Shown one piece after another: positions 53,320 through 62,581 of a stretch of 64,000 nt of DNA (within the stretch, counting starts at the first letter, position 1; each line of letters begins with the position of its first letter). The DNA comes from RPQJ01 sp963726665 (lineage in GTDB: Bacteria > Pseudomonadota > Gammaproteobacteria > Steroidobacterales > Steroidobacteraceae), in the NCBI GenBank assembly GCA_963726665.1, contig CAVSDW010000011.1, positions 124,001-188,000 on the forward strand, in the 5' to 3' direction. A program made the translations under genes and the position numbers. Below the pieces are notes generated by a model. That model searched no databases. It was not told the DNA's origin and saw only the letters and a program-made list of their open reading frames with translations.

Positions 53320-54854
53320 ATGCACGCGCATCATTGGAAGAATGCGAAGGCGCGCAGTGTCCAGGCTGAAACGCGCCAATGGCTCTGGCGCGCGGCGCTG
53401 GCTGCGCAGTTGCTGCTGCCGGGTTGCTGGTGCGGCGTCTGCTCCTGCGACGGAGCGCCCGAATGTCCTGTTATCGTTATCGACGACCTGAACGACTGGG
53501 TTGGATATCTGGGCGGTAACGCCCAGGCACGGACTCCGAACATCGACCGTCTTGCATCGAGGGGCATGGCGTTCCGCAGCGCATATGCTGCGGCACCGGA
53601 GTGTAATCCGTCTCGCGCCGCCGTGATGTCCGGGCTAAGGCCATTCGAGTCTGGTGTTTACAGCAACATGCAGGACTGGACCCATGCGCTTGCTGCCGAC
53701 AGCACGTTGACCTCGCAGTTCATGGCCGCCGGATACGAGGTATTCGGCGCAGGCCACATTCTTTACGGCGATGTCTTCCGGGCTCCTGAATGGACCGAGC
53801 ACTACGTCCCGGAGGAATCGCCGCTCGTACCGGATGCAACCGCACGCGATGACGGGGTGGAGGTGTCAAGTTCTTCCCCGTGGCAAACCAGCCATCGGAA
53901 ATGGTGGATTACCGGACCGTAAGCTGGGCGATCGCCAGGCTACAGCAGCCGCATGACCGGCCGTTCTTCCTGGCGGTCGGCTTGACCAAACCGCATATGC
54001 CCTGGGCCGTCCCAAAACACTACTTTGACCTGTTTCCCCTTGCTTCGATACGGCTGCCGGCACATCTCGATCAGGATCTGGACGATGTGCCGGCGGCTGC
54101 CAGGAGTCGAAGTGCACTGCGCGACCATGTGAAGATATTGCGTACGGGGCGCTGGCGGGATGCGATCCAGGCGTACCTCGCTGCAAGCAACTTTTCGGAC
54201 GAACAGGTTGGGCGACTTGTTGACGCATTGGATGCATCGCCCAGCCGGGACAACACGGTGGTCGTGCTGTGGAGTGACAACGGCTTCCACTTCGGGCAGA
54301 AGCAGCATTGGCGCAAGTTCACACTCTGGGAAGAGTCGACGCGGGTTCCACTGGTCTGGGTGGCCCCGGGGGTGACATCCCCCGGAACCGTGTCGTCGCG
54401 CGCTGTCGAATTGTCGAGCATCTACCCGACCCTTTGCGATCTCGCGGGGCTGCCTGTCCCGCCCGGGATCCGGTCGCCAAGCCTGTTGCCGCTGTTGCGG
54501 TCGCCGGCGGCGCAGTGGAGACACCCGGCCCTGATGACCGGGAAGCCGGGCTCCACTGCGGTCCGCCTGGACGAATGGCGGTACATCCGTTATGCAGAAG
54601 GCGGCGATGAGCTATACGACCTGTCCAACGACCCATATGAATGGCGCAACCGCTCCGGGGATCCCAGCCTCGCCACCACACAGGCCGCGCTGGAGAAATC
54701 GCTGCCCGTTACCTTTGCCAAGGCAGCTCCGGCCATCGTGAAGACCAGGCGCCAGTGGCATCTGCCGTATGCGGCGGCGGTGCTGTTGATTGCGGCGACG
54801 GCGCTCGCCGCCGTCTGGACGATTCGCAGGCGTCGACTGCGATCCAGGCGTTAG
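53320..54854 (+). pseudogene. Sulfatase with frameshifts
   Basis: Homology to iduronate-2-sulfatase/choline-sulfatase-like enzymes runs across three frames. The first frame gives a hydrophobic leader (ALAAQLLLPGC); a short stretch near 53455-53475 reads best in a second frame (ERPNVLL); then the first frame again with VIDDLNDW and the formylglycine site CNPSR. Near 53865-53875 it shifts by a net one-base loss to KFFPVANQ, GLTKPHMPW and WSDNGFHFGQ (metal ligands), ending at 54854. The C-terminus is a membrane segment followed by RRRRLRSRR. All catalytic motifs survive. Confidence 0.8.
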
Positions 54855-54926
54855 GCTGCAAGGGAACGCGCGGCGACGACACCTCCGAATACCCGGCAGG
54901 CCATGCGTCGCCACTCAATTGCCGGC

Positions 54927-55968
54927 CTAACCGGCGTTCGGGTTACCCGCCCCCATCACCGTCATCTGCCGTCCGGTGTTCTCCTCGAGGACCGGGGCGT
55001 CGGTGACGAGCAGCGTCGTCCCGGGGACCAGCAGCGGGTAGACGAACTTCGCGAAAGCCTGCTGCATGCGCAGGCGGCCGCCGACGACCGTCGCAAGGTC
55101 TATGCCTGCCGCATCGCCGTAACCCGGCATCGGCACGACCGACCAGTTGCGCGCGGCAGCGCCCCTGAGCAGCACGCTCTCGCCCTGCCCTTCGCCCGCC
55201 TTGACGATGAACGCATACGTGCCGAGCGGCTTGCCCGGGTCGCGCACGTCGAGGCGGGCGCGCCCGATCTCGACACCGTTGCGGATGACGATCACGCGCT
55301 GGTCCGCCGAACTCATCACGATCGACACCGGTCCGTCCAGCGACTTCTCCGGTTCCCAGCGATACGGCTCCCCGGCCTTGAGGCGCGCCTCGATTTCGTC
55401 TGCGCCGGTCGCGGCGTCCACCGGGGCCAGCGCTGCAGGATGCACCACGTCCGCCGGAGCGGTCTGGTTGTCAACGATGACCACGGTCATGCCCATGTTG
55501 GACGCGCCGAAGAGGTCCGCGGCGAACTGCGACGGCAGGTGCACGCAACCGTGCGACTCGGGATATCCCGGCAGGCCGCCCGCGTGCAGCGCGACACCGT
55601 CCCAGGTCAACCGCTCCTGGTAGGGCATCGGCGGCATTGTTGTACTTGGAGGAATGGTGATCCTTGTCCTTCTGCAGGACCGTGAAGATCCCCGTCGGCG
55701 TCTCGTGCCCCGGCTTTCCCGTGCTTACCGTCGTGTATCCGACCTGGATGCCGTTGCGGTAGACGTAGGCGCGCTGCTCCGTGATGCTCACGACGACCAC
55801 CATGGGCCCGTCCGGCGCCACGCCCGGCGCCCAGACGAACTCGCCCGGCTTCAGCGCGGCGGGCGGCGTCGCGGCCGGGCTCGATTCCTTCGCACCCCAG
55901 AACGGGACGGCGAGCGCATTGCCCGCGACGAGCAACATGAGGGCCAGCGTCCAGGAACGAATGCGCAT
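54927..55968 (-). pseudogene. L,D-transpeptidase (YkuD) with frameshift
   Basis: From the ATG at 55968 (GGAG nine bases before it) come a signal peptide (MRIRSWTLALMLLVAGNALA) and the first YkuD half to SSKYNNAA. Within 55628-55635 one extra base shifts the frame; it resumes as MPYQERLTWDG, with catalytic motif HAGGLPGYPESHGCVHLP, then continues to 54927. A second, cysteine-less copy of the YkuD N-terminal half follows the active site (PVSIVMSSADQRVIVIRNG resembles the first copy). Such enzymes make 3-3 peptidoglycan crosslinks or attach lipoprotein. Confidence 0.82.
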
Positions 55969-56140
55969 ACCGTCGATCTCCGTCTGAGATGTTGAAATGA
56001 ACAGCCCGAGCGTCCGACGCGGCGGACTGAACCCGATCGCAGCTGCGGCAATGGGTTTCCCTCGGCGGGTCGCCATGATTTACGATTTTTCGACGCTTCG
56101 CCAGATCGCTGGTCGATCTTATTGCACTGGCTGCAGGCAC

Positions 56141-56955
56141 TCACGGTCCGGCTGAAGCCACGGCCTCGGGCGTAAAGGTGTAATGCCAGGGCTCCCGGGG
56201 CGAGGCCAGCGGACCCACGAACTGCCCGCTTGCGGCGCGGACGGCGGCTGCGAGCCTGGCCGACCAGCCGGCCGCATCCCACTCGGCCTCCATCGTCGAA
56301 ATCCGGGCCCGGCAATGACACGGCCGCCCTGCTGGACCTGGAAATCCACGGCGCGCATCTGTCCGTGCAGCGAAAGGCCCGGTGCGGCGATGGCCGGCGT
56401 CGGAACCGGCACATAGTCGTCGAGAAACGACTGCAGTTTCCGCGCCGCGCTCCCGGGTCCCGCCGCGGCGAATGCCGGGGAGCCCACTTGCTCGCGGGCC
56501 GCTGCGGCCAGCCCCTCCGCTGCCTCGGCCACGGACTCATTGCTGTTCCAGTGCTCGATCTGGACATCGAGGCTGCGCACATCGGGGTTGACCCAGAGTT
56601 CGTAGCCCGGGTTCGCATTCATGAACGACGCGTTTACGCTGTCGATCGCCTCCTGCAGCTCGCGGTACTCGGGCGATTCCTGGTACGCGGCTATCTGCTG
56701 CTGCGTCCAGCTCCAGCGCTCGGCGAGATGCGCGCTGCTGCGCAGGTAGGAACGCAACGCCAGCAGGCGCCGTCCGGTGCCGTCGATGCGGGCCAGCGCG
56801 TCGGCCACATGAGGGTCCAGTTCCGCTGCGATGGCCGCGACGTAACCGTCGAGCGGCTCGGCGACGTCCGCGTGGACCGCTGCAGTGAACAAAAGGACTG
56901 CCGCGGAGAGCGCCACGGAGAGTAATACGGTGAGGGTCCTGGGCCTGGATCTCAT
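56141..56955 (-). pseudogene. VanY-like M15 peptidase with frameshift
   Basis: From the ATG at 56955 (GGTGG before it) come a signal peptide, a helical region and the zinc-ligand segment SLHGQMRAVDF. At 56293-56310 the frame slips (net +2 or -1); family similarity resumes as MEAEWDAAGW and FVGPLASPREPWHYTF, whose His is the third zinc ligand, and ends at 56141. Without the correction the frame runs on to 56119 with unrelated sequence. The family trims D-alanyl peptide stems in peptidoglycan; specificity is unknown. Confidence 0.72.
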
Positions 56956-56977
56956 GCTTACCACCGGCGCTGCGAAT

Positions 56978-57052
56978 TGGTGGGCCGTGATGGGATCGAA
57001 CCATCGACCAACTGGTTAAAAGCCAGCTGCTCTACCGCTGAGCTAACGGCCC
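56978..57052 (-). tRNA. tRNA-Lys(UUU)
   Basis: Complete cloverleaf on the minus strand: acceptor GGGCCGT/ACGGCCC, D arm GCTC..GAGC, anticodon stem GCTGG/CCAGT with loop CTTTTAA (anticodon TTT), T arm GATGG-TTCGATC-CCATC, discriminator A, and an encoded CCA. It lies directly upstream of the M15 gene. Confidence 0.96.
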
Positions 57053-57092
57053 GTGCGCGATGCGGCGGCAGCAGGCGCCGCGGCGGGCGCGA

Positions 57093-57101
57093 ATGATAGC
57101 A
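57093..57101 (-). promoter_or_regulatory. Extended -10 promoter for tRNA-Lys
   Basis: TGCTATCAT on the minus strand (TATCAT at 57093-57098 with TG one base upstream) would start transcription about 34 bases before the tRNA. No good -35 is visible, consistent with an extended -10. Confidence 0.5.
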
Positions 57102-57120
57102 GGCTTGCCGGAATCCGCGA

Positions 57121-57831
57121 TCAGCGGTACCGCGTCGGGTCGGCCACGCCGGCCGCCGCGAAGCCTTCGCGCCTCAACCGGCACGAGTCGCATCGCCCGC
57201 AGGCCCTGCCCTCGCCGTCGGCCTGGTAGCAGGACACGGTGTCCTCGAACGCGACGCCGAGCGCGAGGCCGCGACGGATGATGTCGGCCTTGCTGAGTGA
57301 AATGAGCGGCGTACGGATCCGGACGGGCGCCGTGCCCTCCACGCCGGCACGCGTGGCCAGGCGGGCCATGCGCTCGAACGCCGCGATGAACTCCGGCCGG
57401 CAGTCCGGGTAGCCGGAGTAATCGACCGCATTGACGCCGATGAAGATGTCCTGCGCGCCGAGCACCTCGGCCCACGCGAGCGCGAGCGACAGGAACACCG
57501 TATTCCGCGCCGGAACGTAGGTCACCGGGATACCGCCCACCGGCGCTTCGGGCACGGCGATGCCGCGATCGGTCAGGGCCGAGCCGCCGAACGCCGCGAG
57601 GTCGATGTTCATGACGCGATGGCGCTCGGCGCCGAGTGCCTGCGCGACGCGCTCCGCCGCCCGCAGCTCTGCGGCGTGCCGCTGGCCGTAGGCGAAGCTG
57701 AGCGCGTGGCAGGCGAATCCCTCTGCGCGTGCGATGGCGAGGCAGGTGGCGGAGTCGAGCCCGCCCGAGACCAGCACGACGGCCGGTCGCGCGCCCGCTG
57801 CTTCCACCTGGTCGACTCCGGTCCCGCTCAT
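57121..57831 (-). CDS. queC: 7-Cyano-7-deazaguanine synthase QueC
   Basis: 236 residues. It uses ATP and ammonia to turn 7-carboxy-7-deazaguanine into preQ0 for queuosine. P-loop SGGLDSAT near the N-terminus; C-terminal zinc cysteines in VSCYQADG and ACGRCDSCR. The ATG at 57831 overlaps queE by 4 bases. It works directly after QueE. Confidence 0.94.
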   Translation of the reverse strand: MSGTGVDQVEAAGARPAVVLVSGGLDSATCLAIARAEGFACHALSFAYGQRHAAELRAAERVAQALGAERHRVMNIDLAAFGGSALTDRGIAVPEAPVGGIPVTYVPARNTVFLSLALAWAEVLGAQDIFIGVNAVDYSGYPDCRPEFIAAFERMARLATRAGVEGTAPVRIRTPLISLSKADIIRRGLALGVAFEDTVSCYQADGEGRACGRCDSCRLRREGFAAAGVADPTRYR

Positions 57832-58484
57832 CGTCCCGGCTCGTTGCCCCAGAGGATCTTGTGCAGCTGCAATTGCAGGCGCACTTCCAGCCGGTCGGCC
57901 AGGATCCATTCCGCGAGCTCACGCGCCTCGACCTGGCCCCAGCTCGGCGAGAACAGCACCTGGCATTCGATGCCAGGCGATGATTCGTTTCCGCTCCGCT
58001 CCCGGATCAGGTCCCGCGCCCACTCGTAGTCGTCGCGCGAGCAGATCACGACCTTGAGCTGGTCGTGCGCGCCAAGGAGCGCGAGGTTCTCGAGGCGATT
58101 GCGCTTCGATTCGCCGGACCCCGGGGTCTTCAAGTCCACGACCCGACTCACCCGCGGATCGACCGGCGCCACGTCCATGGCCCCGCTCGTCTCGAGCGAC
58201 ACGGCGAATCCCGCGTCGCAGAGCGCAGCCAGCAGGTCGAGGCAGGGCTTCTGCGCGAGCGGCTCGCCACCGGTCACGCAGACGTGTCGCACGCCCGAGC
58301 CGCGCGCCGTCTCGACGAGCGCGTCGATCTCTCGCCATTCGCCGCCGTGGAACGCGTACTGGGTGTCGCAGTAAACACAGCGCAGGGGGCAACCCGTGAG
58401 CCGGATGAAGAGCGTCGGCCAGCCGACGGCGTCGGCCTCGCCCTGGATCGAGACGAACGTCTCGGTGACCTTGAGGCGGCTCAC
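57828..58484 (-). CDS. queE: 7-Carboxy-7-deazaguanine synthase QueE
   Basis: 218 residues, radical SAM enzyme. It contracts 6-carboxytetrahydropterin to 7-carboxy-7-deazaguanine. The 4Fe-4S cysteines are Cys32, 36 and 39 in GCPLRCVYCDTQ. It overlaps cpoB and queC by 4 bases each. Confidence 0.93.
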   Translation of the reverse strand: MSRLKVTETFVSIQGEADAVGWPTLFIRLTGCPLRCVYCDTQYAFHGGEWREIDALVETARGSGVRHVCVTGGEPLAQKPCLDLLAALCDAGFAVSLETSGAMDVAPVDPRVSRVVDLKTPGSGESKRNRLENLALLGAHDQLKVVICSRDDYEWARDLIRERSGNESSPGIECQVLFSPSWGQVEARELAEWILADRLEVRLQLQLHKILWGNEPGR

Positions 58485-59308
58485 CGGTGCTCGGAATCCA
58501 TCTGCACCAGTCGCTGCTCCGCCAGCCGTGCCGCGTCCGTCCCCGGATAGGTGGACGCGACTCTCTGCAGGGTCACGCGCGCGTTGCGGTAGGCCTTGAG
58601 CTCGTACTGGCAGTAGGCAGCCTTCAGCATCGCGTCCGGCGCCTTGCGCGAGTCGGGAAAGCCCGTGAGGACCGACTGGAACAGCCTGAGCGCGGTCACG
58701 TAGTCCTTCTGGGCGTACATCGACTCGCCCAGCCAGTAGGTCGCGTAGTCGGCGCGCGGGCCGTCGGGATACTTGGTGCGGTACAACTGGAAGCCGCGGG
58801 CGGCCTCCTCGTAGCGCCCGGCCTTCAACGCCGCGAAAGCGTCGCTGTAGATGGTCGTCTCGTCCGCAGCCCGGATCTCGTCCTCGCCTGGGGCCGATCC
58901 GGACGCCGCGGGAACCCGGGCGGCCTCGGAACCGTCCCCGTTGGGTGACGCAACGCCCTGCTCGCGATCCCGCGGCCCGGCAGCCTGTCCGCCCGGCGTC
59001 GCGCCGTTCTCGATGAGCAGCAGCCGGCGGTCAAGGTCGGAATAGAGGTCGCGCTGCTGCCGTTGCAGCCCATCGACCTCGTGCCGGGCCTCGTCGATCT
59101 GGCCGCGCAGCGTACGCAACTCCTGCCGCAGCGCGTCGACCTGCTGCTGCAGCTGCACGAGCGTCTGGTTCGCCCGCTCGATCGCCGCGAGCCGCGCGTC
59201 CATCTCGTTTGCGCGCGCCTCGAGTTCCTTGTTGCTCGCGGTGGCGAGCGTCGCCCCGCTCCACGCGAGGAGGACGATGCCCGCGAGGGCACTGAGACGC
59301 ATCTTCAT
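58481..59308 (-). CDS. cpoB: Cell division coordinator CpoB (YbgF)
   Basis: 275 residues. Signal peptide (about 1-23), a trimerising coiled coil (about 30-90), a low-complexity linker, and a C-terminal TPR domain (about 150-270). It couples peptidoglycan synthesis with Tol-Pal outer-membrane constriction. The ATG at 59308 starts the signal peptide and sits 4 bases after pal. Confidence 0.92.
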   Translation of the reverse strand: MKMRLSALAGIVLLAWSGATLATASNKELEARANEMDARLAAIERANQTLVQLQQQVDALRQELRTLRGQIDEARHEVDGLQRQQRDLYSDLDRRLLLIENGATPGGQAAGPRDREQGVASPNGDGSEAARVPAASGSAPGEDEIRAADETTIYSDAFAALKAGRYEEAARGFQLYRTKYPDGPRADYATYWLGESMYAQKDYVTALRLFQSVLTGFPDSRKAPDAMLKAAYCQYELKAYRNARVTLQRVASTYPGTDAARLAEQRLVQMDSEHR

Positions 59309-59312
59309 GCCG

Positions 59313-59840
59313 TCACTGCGCGTAGACGAATTCGACGCGGCGGTTCTGCGCATAGGCAGCCTCGTCGTGGCCTTCCACGGCCGGGCGCTCTTCACCGTAG
59401 CTCACGGTCGTGATCTGCGCGTCCGCGACGCCCTGCGCCATGAGCGCGTTCCGGACCACCTGCGCACGGCGCTCGCCGAGGCCGATGTTGTACTCCGGCG
59501 AGCCGCGCTCGTCGGTGTTTCCTTCGAGGCGCACGCGCGCGCCCGGGTACTTCACCAGGTAGGAGGCATTGGCGGAGACGACCGCGAGGTACTCCTGCGG
59601 GATCCCGCTGCTGTCGTAGTCGAAGTAGACGACGTTCTTCGTCTTGAGCTGCGCAAGGGCCTGCTGCTGCGGCGTGAGCGCGGTGGTGCCCGAGGTGGTC
59701 GAGGCGCCCTGGTCGATGCCGCTCGTGGTGGCGCCGTCGACGGCGGTCCCCGTCTCGGCCGGCTTGGTCTGCGTGGGCTTGGTGCAGGCGGCGGCGCCGA
59801 TGGACAGTACGACCAGTGCAAGTACGTGGGTCAGCTTCAT
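59313..59840 (-). CDS. pal: Peptidoglycan-associated lipoprotein Pal
   Basis: 175 residues. Lipoprotein signal ending at Cys19 (IGAAAC), a Thr/Ser/Gly-rich linker, and an OmpA-like domain with FDYDSSGI and the peptidoglycan-binding NTDERGSPEYN. It anchors the outer membrane to the wall. The ATG at 59840 with AGGAG upstream is preferred over the longer open frame. Confidence 0.94.
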   Translation of the reverse strand: MKLTHVLALVVLSIGAAACTKPTQTKPAETGTAVDGATTSGIDQGASTTSGTTALTPQQQALAQLKTKNVVYFDYDSSGIPQEYLAVVSANASYLVKYPGARVRLEGNTDERGSPEYNIGLGERRAQVVRNALMAQGVADAQITTVSYGEERPAVEGHDEAAYAQNRRVEFVYAQ

Positions 59841-59936
59841 GTCGGGCAGGCTCCTCGGGAATTCAGTCCTGGATTGCGGACCGGTGCGGACCGCTAGAGA
59901 GTGCGCGCCTTTTACCACAATGGCGACGTCGGTTCA

Positions 59937-61250
59937 TCAGCGCGGCGGATACGGCGACCACGCCGGTTCGCGCACGTCGCCCCGTTCGGACCTCAGCCGT
60001 TCCTGGTAGCGGCCGTCGCTCGACACCATCGCGAGCGATCCCGGACCGTTGTCCCCGCTTGCGTAGATGATGACGGCGCCGTTCGGCGCGAAGCTCGGGG
60101 ATTCGTCCTGGCGGCCGTTGGTGAGCAGCCGCAGGTTGCGGGTCTTCAGGTCCATGAGGCCGATGCGGTACCCACGGTCCTGCGTCACCATCGCCAGCGC
60201 CGTTCCGTCCGGCGAGACCCGCGGCCTGGCGTTGTAGCCGTTGGTGTAGGTCACGCGCTGGACATCGGACGGGTCCGCGAGGTTCACGCGGTAGATCTGC
60301 GCGTTGCCCGCCCGGTCGGAGGTGAAGTACAGGGACTTCCCGTCCGGCGTCCACGCCGCTTCCGTGTCGATCGCGTCGTTCGAGGTGATTCTCGTCAGCG
60401 ACTGGCTCGCAAGGTCCAGGACATAAATGTCGAGGTTGCCGTCGCGCGATAGCGTGATCGCCAGGCGGGCACCGTCCGGCGAATAGGCCGGCGCGCCGTT
60501 GATGCCGGCCCGCGCCGACACGCGGCGCCGCTCGCCCGTGGCCAGCCTCTGCACGTAGATCGCCGAGGCCTTGGTCTCGAACGACACATACGCAAGGCTC
60601 TGCCCGTCGGGCGACCACGCCGGCGACATGAGTGGATCGTTCGATTCAGTGACCGTTCGCGGGCCGAACCCGTCGGCGTCCGCGACCACCAGCTTGTAGC
60701 GCCGTGACGGCGGCTTTCCCTCGACGGAAATGTAGGCAATGCGCGTCGAGAACGCTCCGGGTATGCCCGTCAGCCGCTCGAACACGAGGTCGGAAATGTG
60801 GTGTGCGACCGCCCGCAGGTTCTGGCCGCCCACCGGCACCTGCTGCGCAAGGAGCGGCTGGCCGGTCTGCACGTTCAAGAGTTCGAAAGAGACGGCCGAG
60901 CCGCCGCCATCGAGGTGCCCGACGACGATGTAGTCGGCCTTGAGCAGGCGCCAGTCCTCGAAGCGAACCTGCGCGCCGCTGGTCGGCCGGGTCACCATGT
61001 CCTTGCGGTCGAGCGGTGCGAACCGCCCGCTGAGCCGCAGGTCGCCGGCAACGACTGCCGCGATGTCGGTGGTGGCAGCTTCCGGCTGCCCGCCGAACGG
61101 CACCACGGCGACCGGCACCGCATCGTTCACGCCCTCGGTGATGTCGAGCCGCAACTGGGCGCGGGCCGGCGTCGCCATGATCGCAATGCCCGCCCCGAGC
61201 ACCAGGAGTCGCGCCACGAGCCGGAAACCGGCCTCAGTCCGAATCTGCAT
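59937..61250 (-). CDS. tolB: Tol-Pal system protein TolB
   Basis: 437 residues, periplasmic. Signal peptide ending near ATPARA (residue 31), an N-terminal domain, then a six-bladed beta propeller with repeats such as SPAWSPDGQSLAYVS and APAYSPDGARLAIT. The ATG at 61250 has AAGGA upstream. It links TolA and Pal. Confidence 0.94.
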   Translation of the reverse strand: MQIRTEAGFRLVARLLVLGAGIAIMATPARAQLRLDITEGVNDAVPVAVVPFGGQPEAATTDIAAVVAGDLRLSGRFAPLDRKDMVTRPTSGAQVRFEDWRLLKADYIVVGHLDGGGSAVSFELLNVQTGQPLLAQQVPVGGQNLRAVAHHISDLVFERLTGIPGAFSTRIAYISVEGKPPSRRYKLVVADADGFGPRTVTESNDPLMSPAWSPDGQSLAYVSFETKASAIYVQRLATGERRRVSARAGINGAPAYSPDGARLAITLSRDGNLDIYVLDLASQSLTRITSNDAIDTEAAWTPDGKSLYFTSDRAGNAQIYRVNLADPSDVQRVTYTNGYNARPRVSPDGTALAMVTQDRGYRIGLMDLKTRNLRLLTNGRQDESPSFAPNGAVIIYASGDNGPGSLAMVSSDGRYQERLRSERGDVREPAWSPYPPR

Positions 61251-61257
61251 CGAATCC

Positions 61258-62124
61258 TTACTCCGTCGGCTTGAACACGATCTCGAGCCTGCGCTCGAAC
61301 GCCCGCGGATCGCTCGGCGCCGGCAGCGGCGAGGCACGATACACGGCATTTACAATCGACTCACGCACTGCCTCGTCGCCGTTGCAGGGCCCGAGTTTCA
61401 CGTCCACGACCGTCCCGCCCGTCGCCTGGTTCACGTACAGCGTGCAGGCGAGTCCTGCACGCGCCGACGCCGGGCGGATCCAGTTGCGCTCGATCGCCTG
61501 GACGAGGAGCGCGCGGTATTCGTCCTTCACACCCGGGCGCGCCGCAGCGGCGGCACCCTCTGCCTCTTCCGCAGCGAGGCGGCGCTTCAGGTCCGCCTCG
61601 AGCGCTGCCCTGGCTTTCGCGTCCTGGGCCGCCCTGGCCTTGGCCTCCTGGGCCGCTTTCGCCTGCGCCTCCGCGGTCTTCTTTCGCTCTGCGTCCGCCT
61701 CGGCCTTGCGGCGCGCCTCGTCGGCCGCCTGCTTCTTCTGCTCGGCCTCGGCCTGCTCCTGCTTGCGGCGCTCGGCGGCAGCCGCCTCCTTGCGGAGCTT
61801 CTGCTCCTCGGCGCGCTCGCGTTCGGTCGCAGCCCTTGCCGCGGCGTCCGCGGCAGCGCGTTCCCGCTGCATGGCATCGTCTGTCGGCGGCGGTGCGGGC
61901 TCGGCCTTCACCGGCTCCGGACGCGGCGCCGGCAGTGCCTTGCCGGAACGCACCGACTTCGGGAGATCCCGCGCATCGACCACGACCCCCTCGATCGCGA
62001 GCTGCACCGGCTCCTCGGGATGCGTCCAGCGCAAGGCGGCCCCCGCGATCAGCGCGATGAGCAGCACGTGCAGGCCTGCGGACCCCATCAGCGGGCGAAG
62101 GTGCTCGCTCGCGAATCCGCTCAT
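61258..62124 (-). CDS. tolA: Tol-Pal system protein TolA
   Basis: 288 residues. One N-terminal membrane segment (about 15-35), a long Ala/Lys/Glu/Arg helix (about 80-200), and a C-terminal globular domain (TolA_C) ending in KPTE. It transmits the TolQR motor force to TolB-Pal. Confidence 0.92.
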   Translation of the reverse strand: MSGFASEHLRPLMGSAGLHVLLIALIAGAALRWTHPEEPVQLAIEGVVVDARDLPKSVRSGKALPAPRPEPVKAEPAPPPTDDAMQRERAAADAAARAATERERAEEQKLRKEAAAAERRKQEQAEAEQKKQAADEARRKAEADAERKKTAEAQAKAAQEAKARAAQDAKARAALEADLKRRLAAEEAEGAAAAARPGVKDEYRALLVQAIERNWIRPASARAGLACTLYVNQATGGTVVDVKLGPCNGDEAVRESIVNAVYRASPLPAPSDPRAFERRLEIVFKPTE

Positions 62125-62127
62125 CGT

Positions 62128-62571
62128 TCAGTGCTTCGCGCTCGGGTGCGCCTCGGCAGCCACCGGCTGGGTGACGAAGCCCACCTTCTTCGCGCCTGAC
62201 TGCTGCAACAGCACCATGCCCTCCACGACCCGGCCGTAAGCGACCGCCGTATCTGCCTTGACCAGAACGGGGCGCTCAGGTTCCCTGCGCATCGCGGCCG
62301 AAGCCACTTCCAGGACCCGCTCGGCCGTCAGCGGAGTCTCCGGATTGCCGATGTTGAGGTACATCCGCGCGTCGCGGTCGATGCTCAGCACCAGCGGTTC
62401 GAGCTTGTCGGGCTGGATCGGCTCGGCGCCCGCCTTCGGCAGGTCCACCTTGATGCCCTGGCTCAGCATGGGCGCGGTCACCATGAAGATGACCAGCAAC
62501 ACGAGCATCACGTCGATGTACGGAACGACGTTGATCTCGCCCATGAGCCGTCGGCCGCGCTTGTTCCTCAC
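62128..62571 (-). CDS. tolR: Tol-Pal system protein TolR
   Basis: 147 residues from a GTG at 62571 with GAGGG eight bases upstream; an ATG 11 codons earlier would overlap tolQ by 23 bases. The membrane segment has the essential Asp in PYIDVMLVLLVIFMV. With TolQ it forms the proton-driven motor. Confidence 0.9.
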   Translation of the reverse strand: MRNKRGRRLMGEINVVPYIDVMLVLLVIFMVTAPMLSQGIKVDLPKAGAEPIQPDKLEPLVLSIDRDARMYLNIGNPETPLTAERVLEVASAAMRREPERPVLVKADTAVAYGRVVEGMVLLQQSGAKKVGFVTQPVAAEAHPSAKH

Positions 62572-62581
62572 GGTCGCACCC

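Noticed and set aside
53283..53369. Small frame following AAGGAG upstream of the sulfatase
   Set aside because: The spacing to the ATG is only one base and the 28-residue peptide resembles nothing; the sulfatase frame is different.
54760..54854. Sulfatase tail as a GlyGly-CTERM signal for the rhombosortase
   Set aside because: There is a membrane segment and an Arg cluster but no Gly-Gly motif before them.
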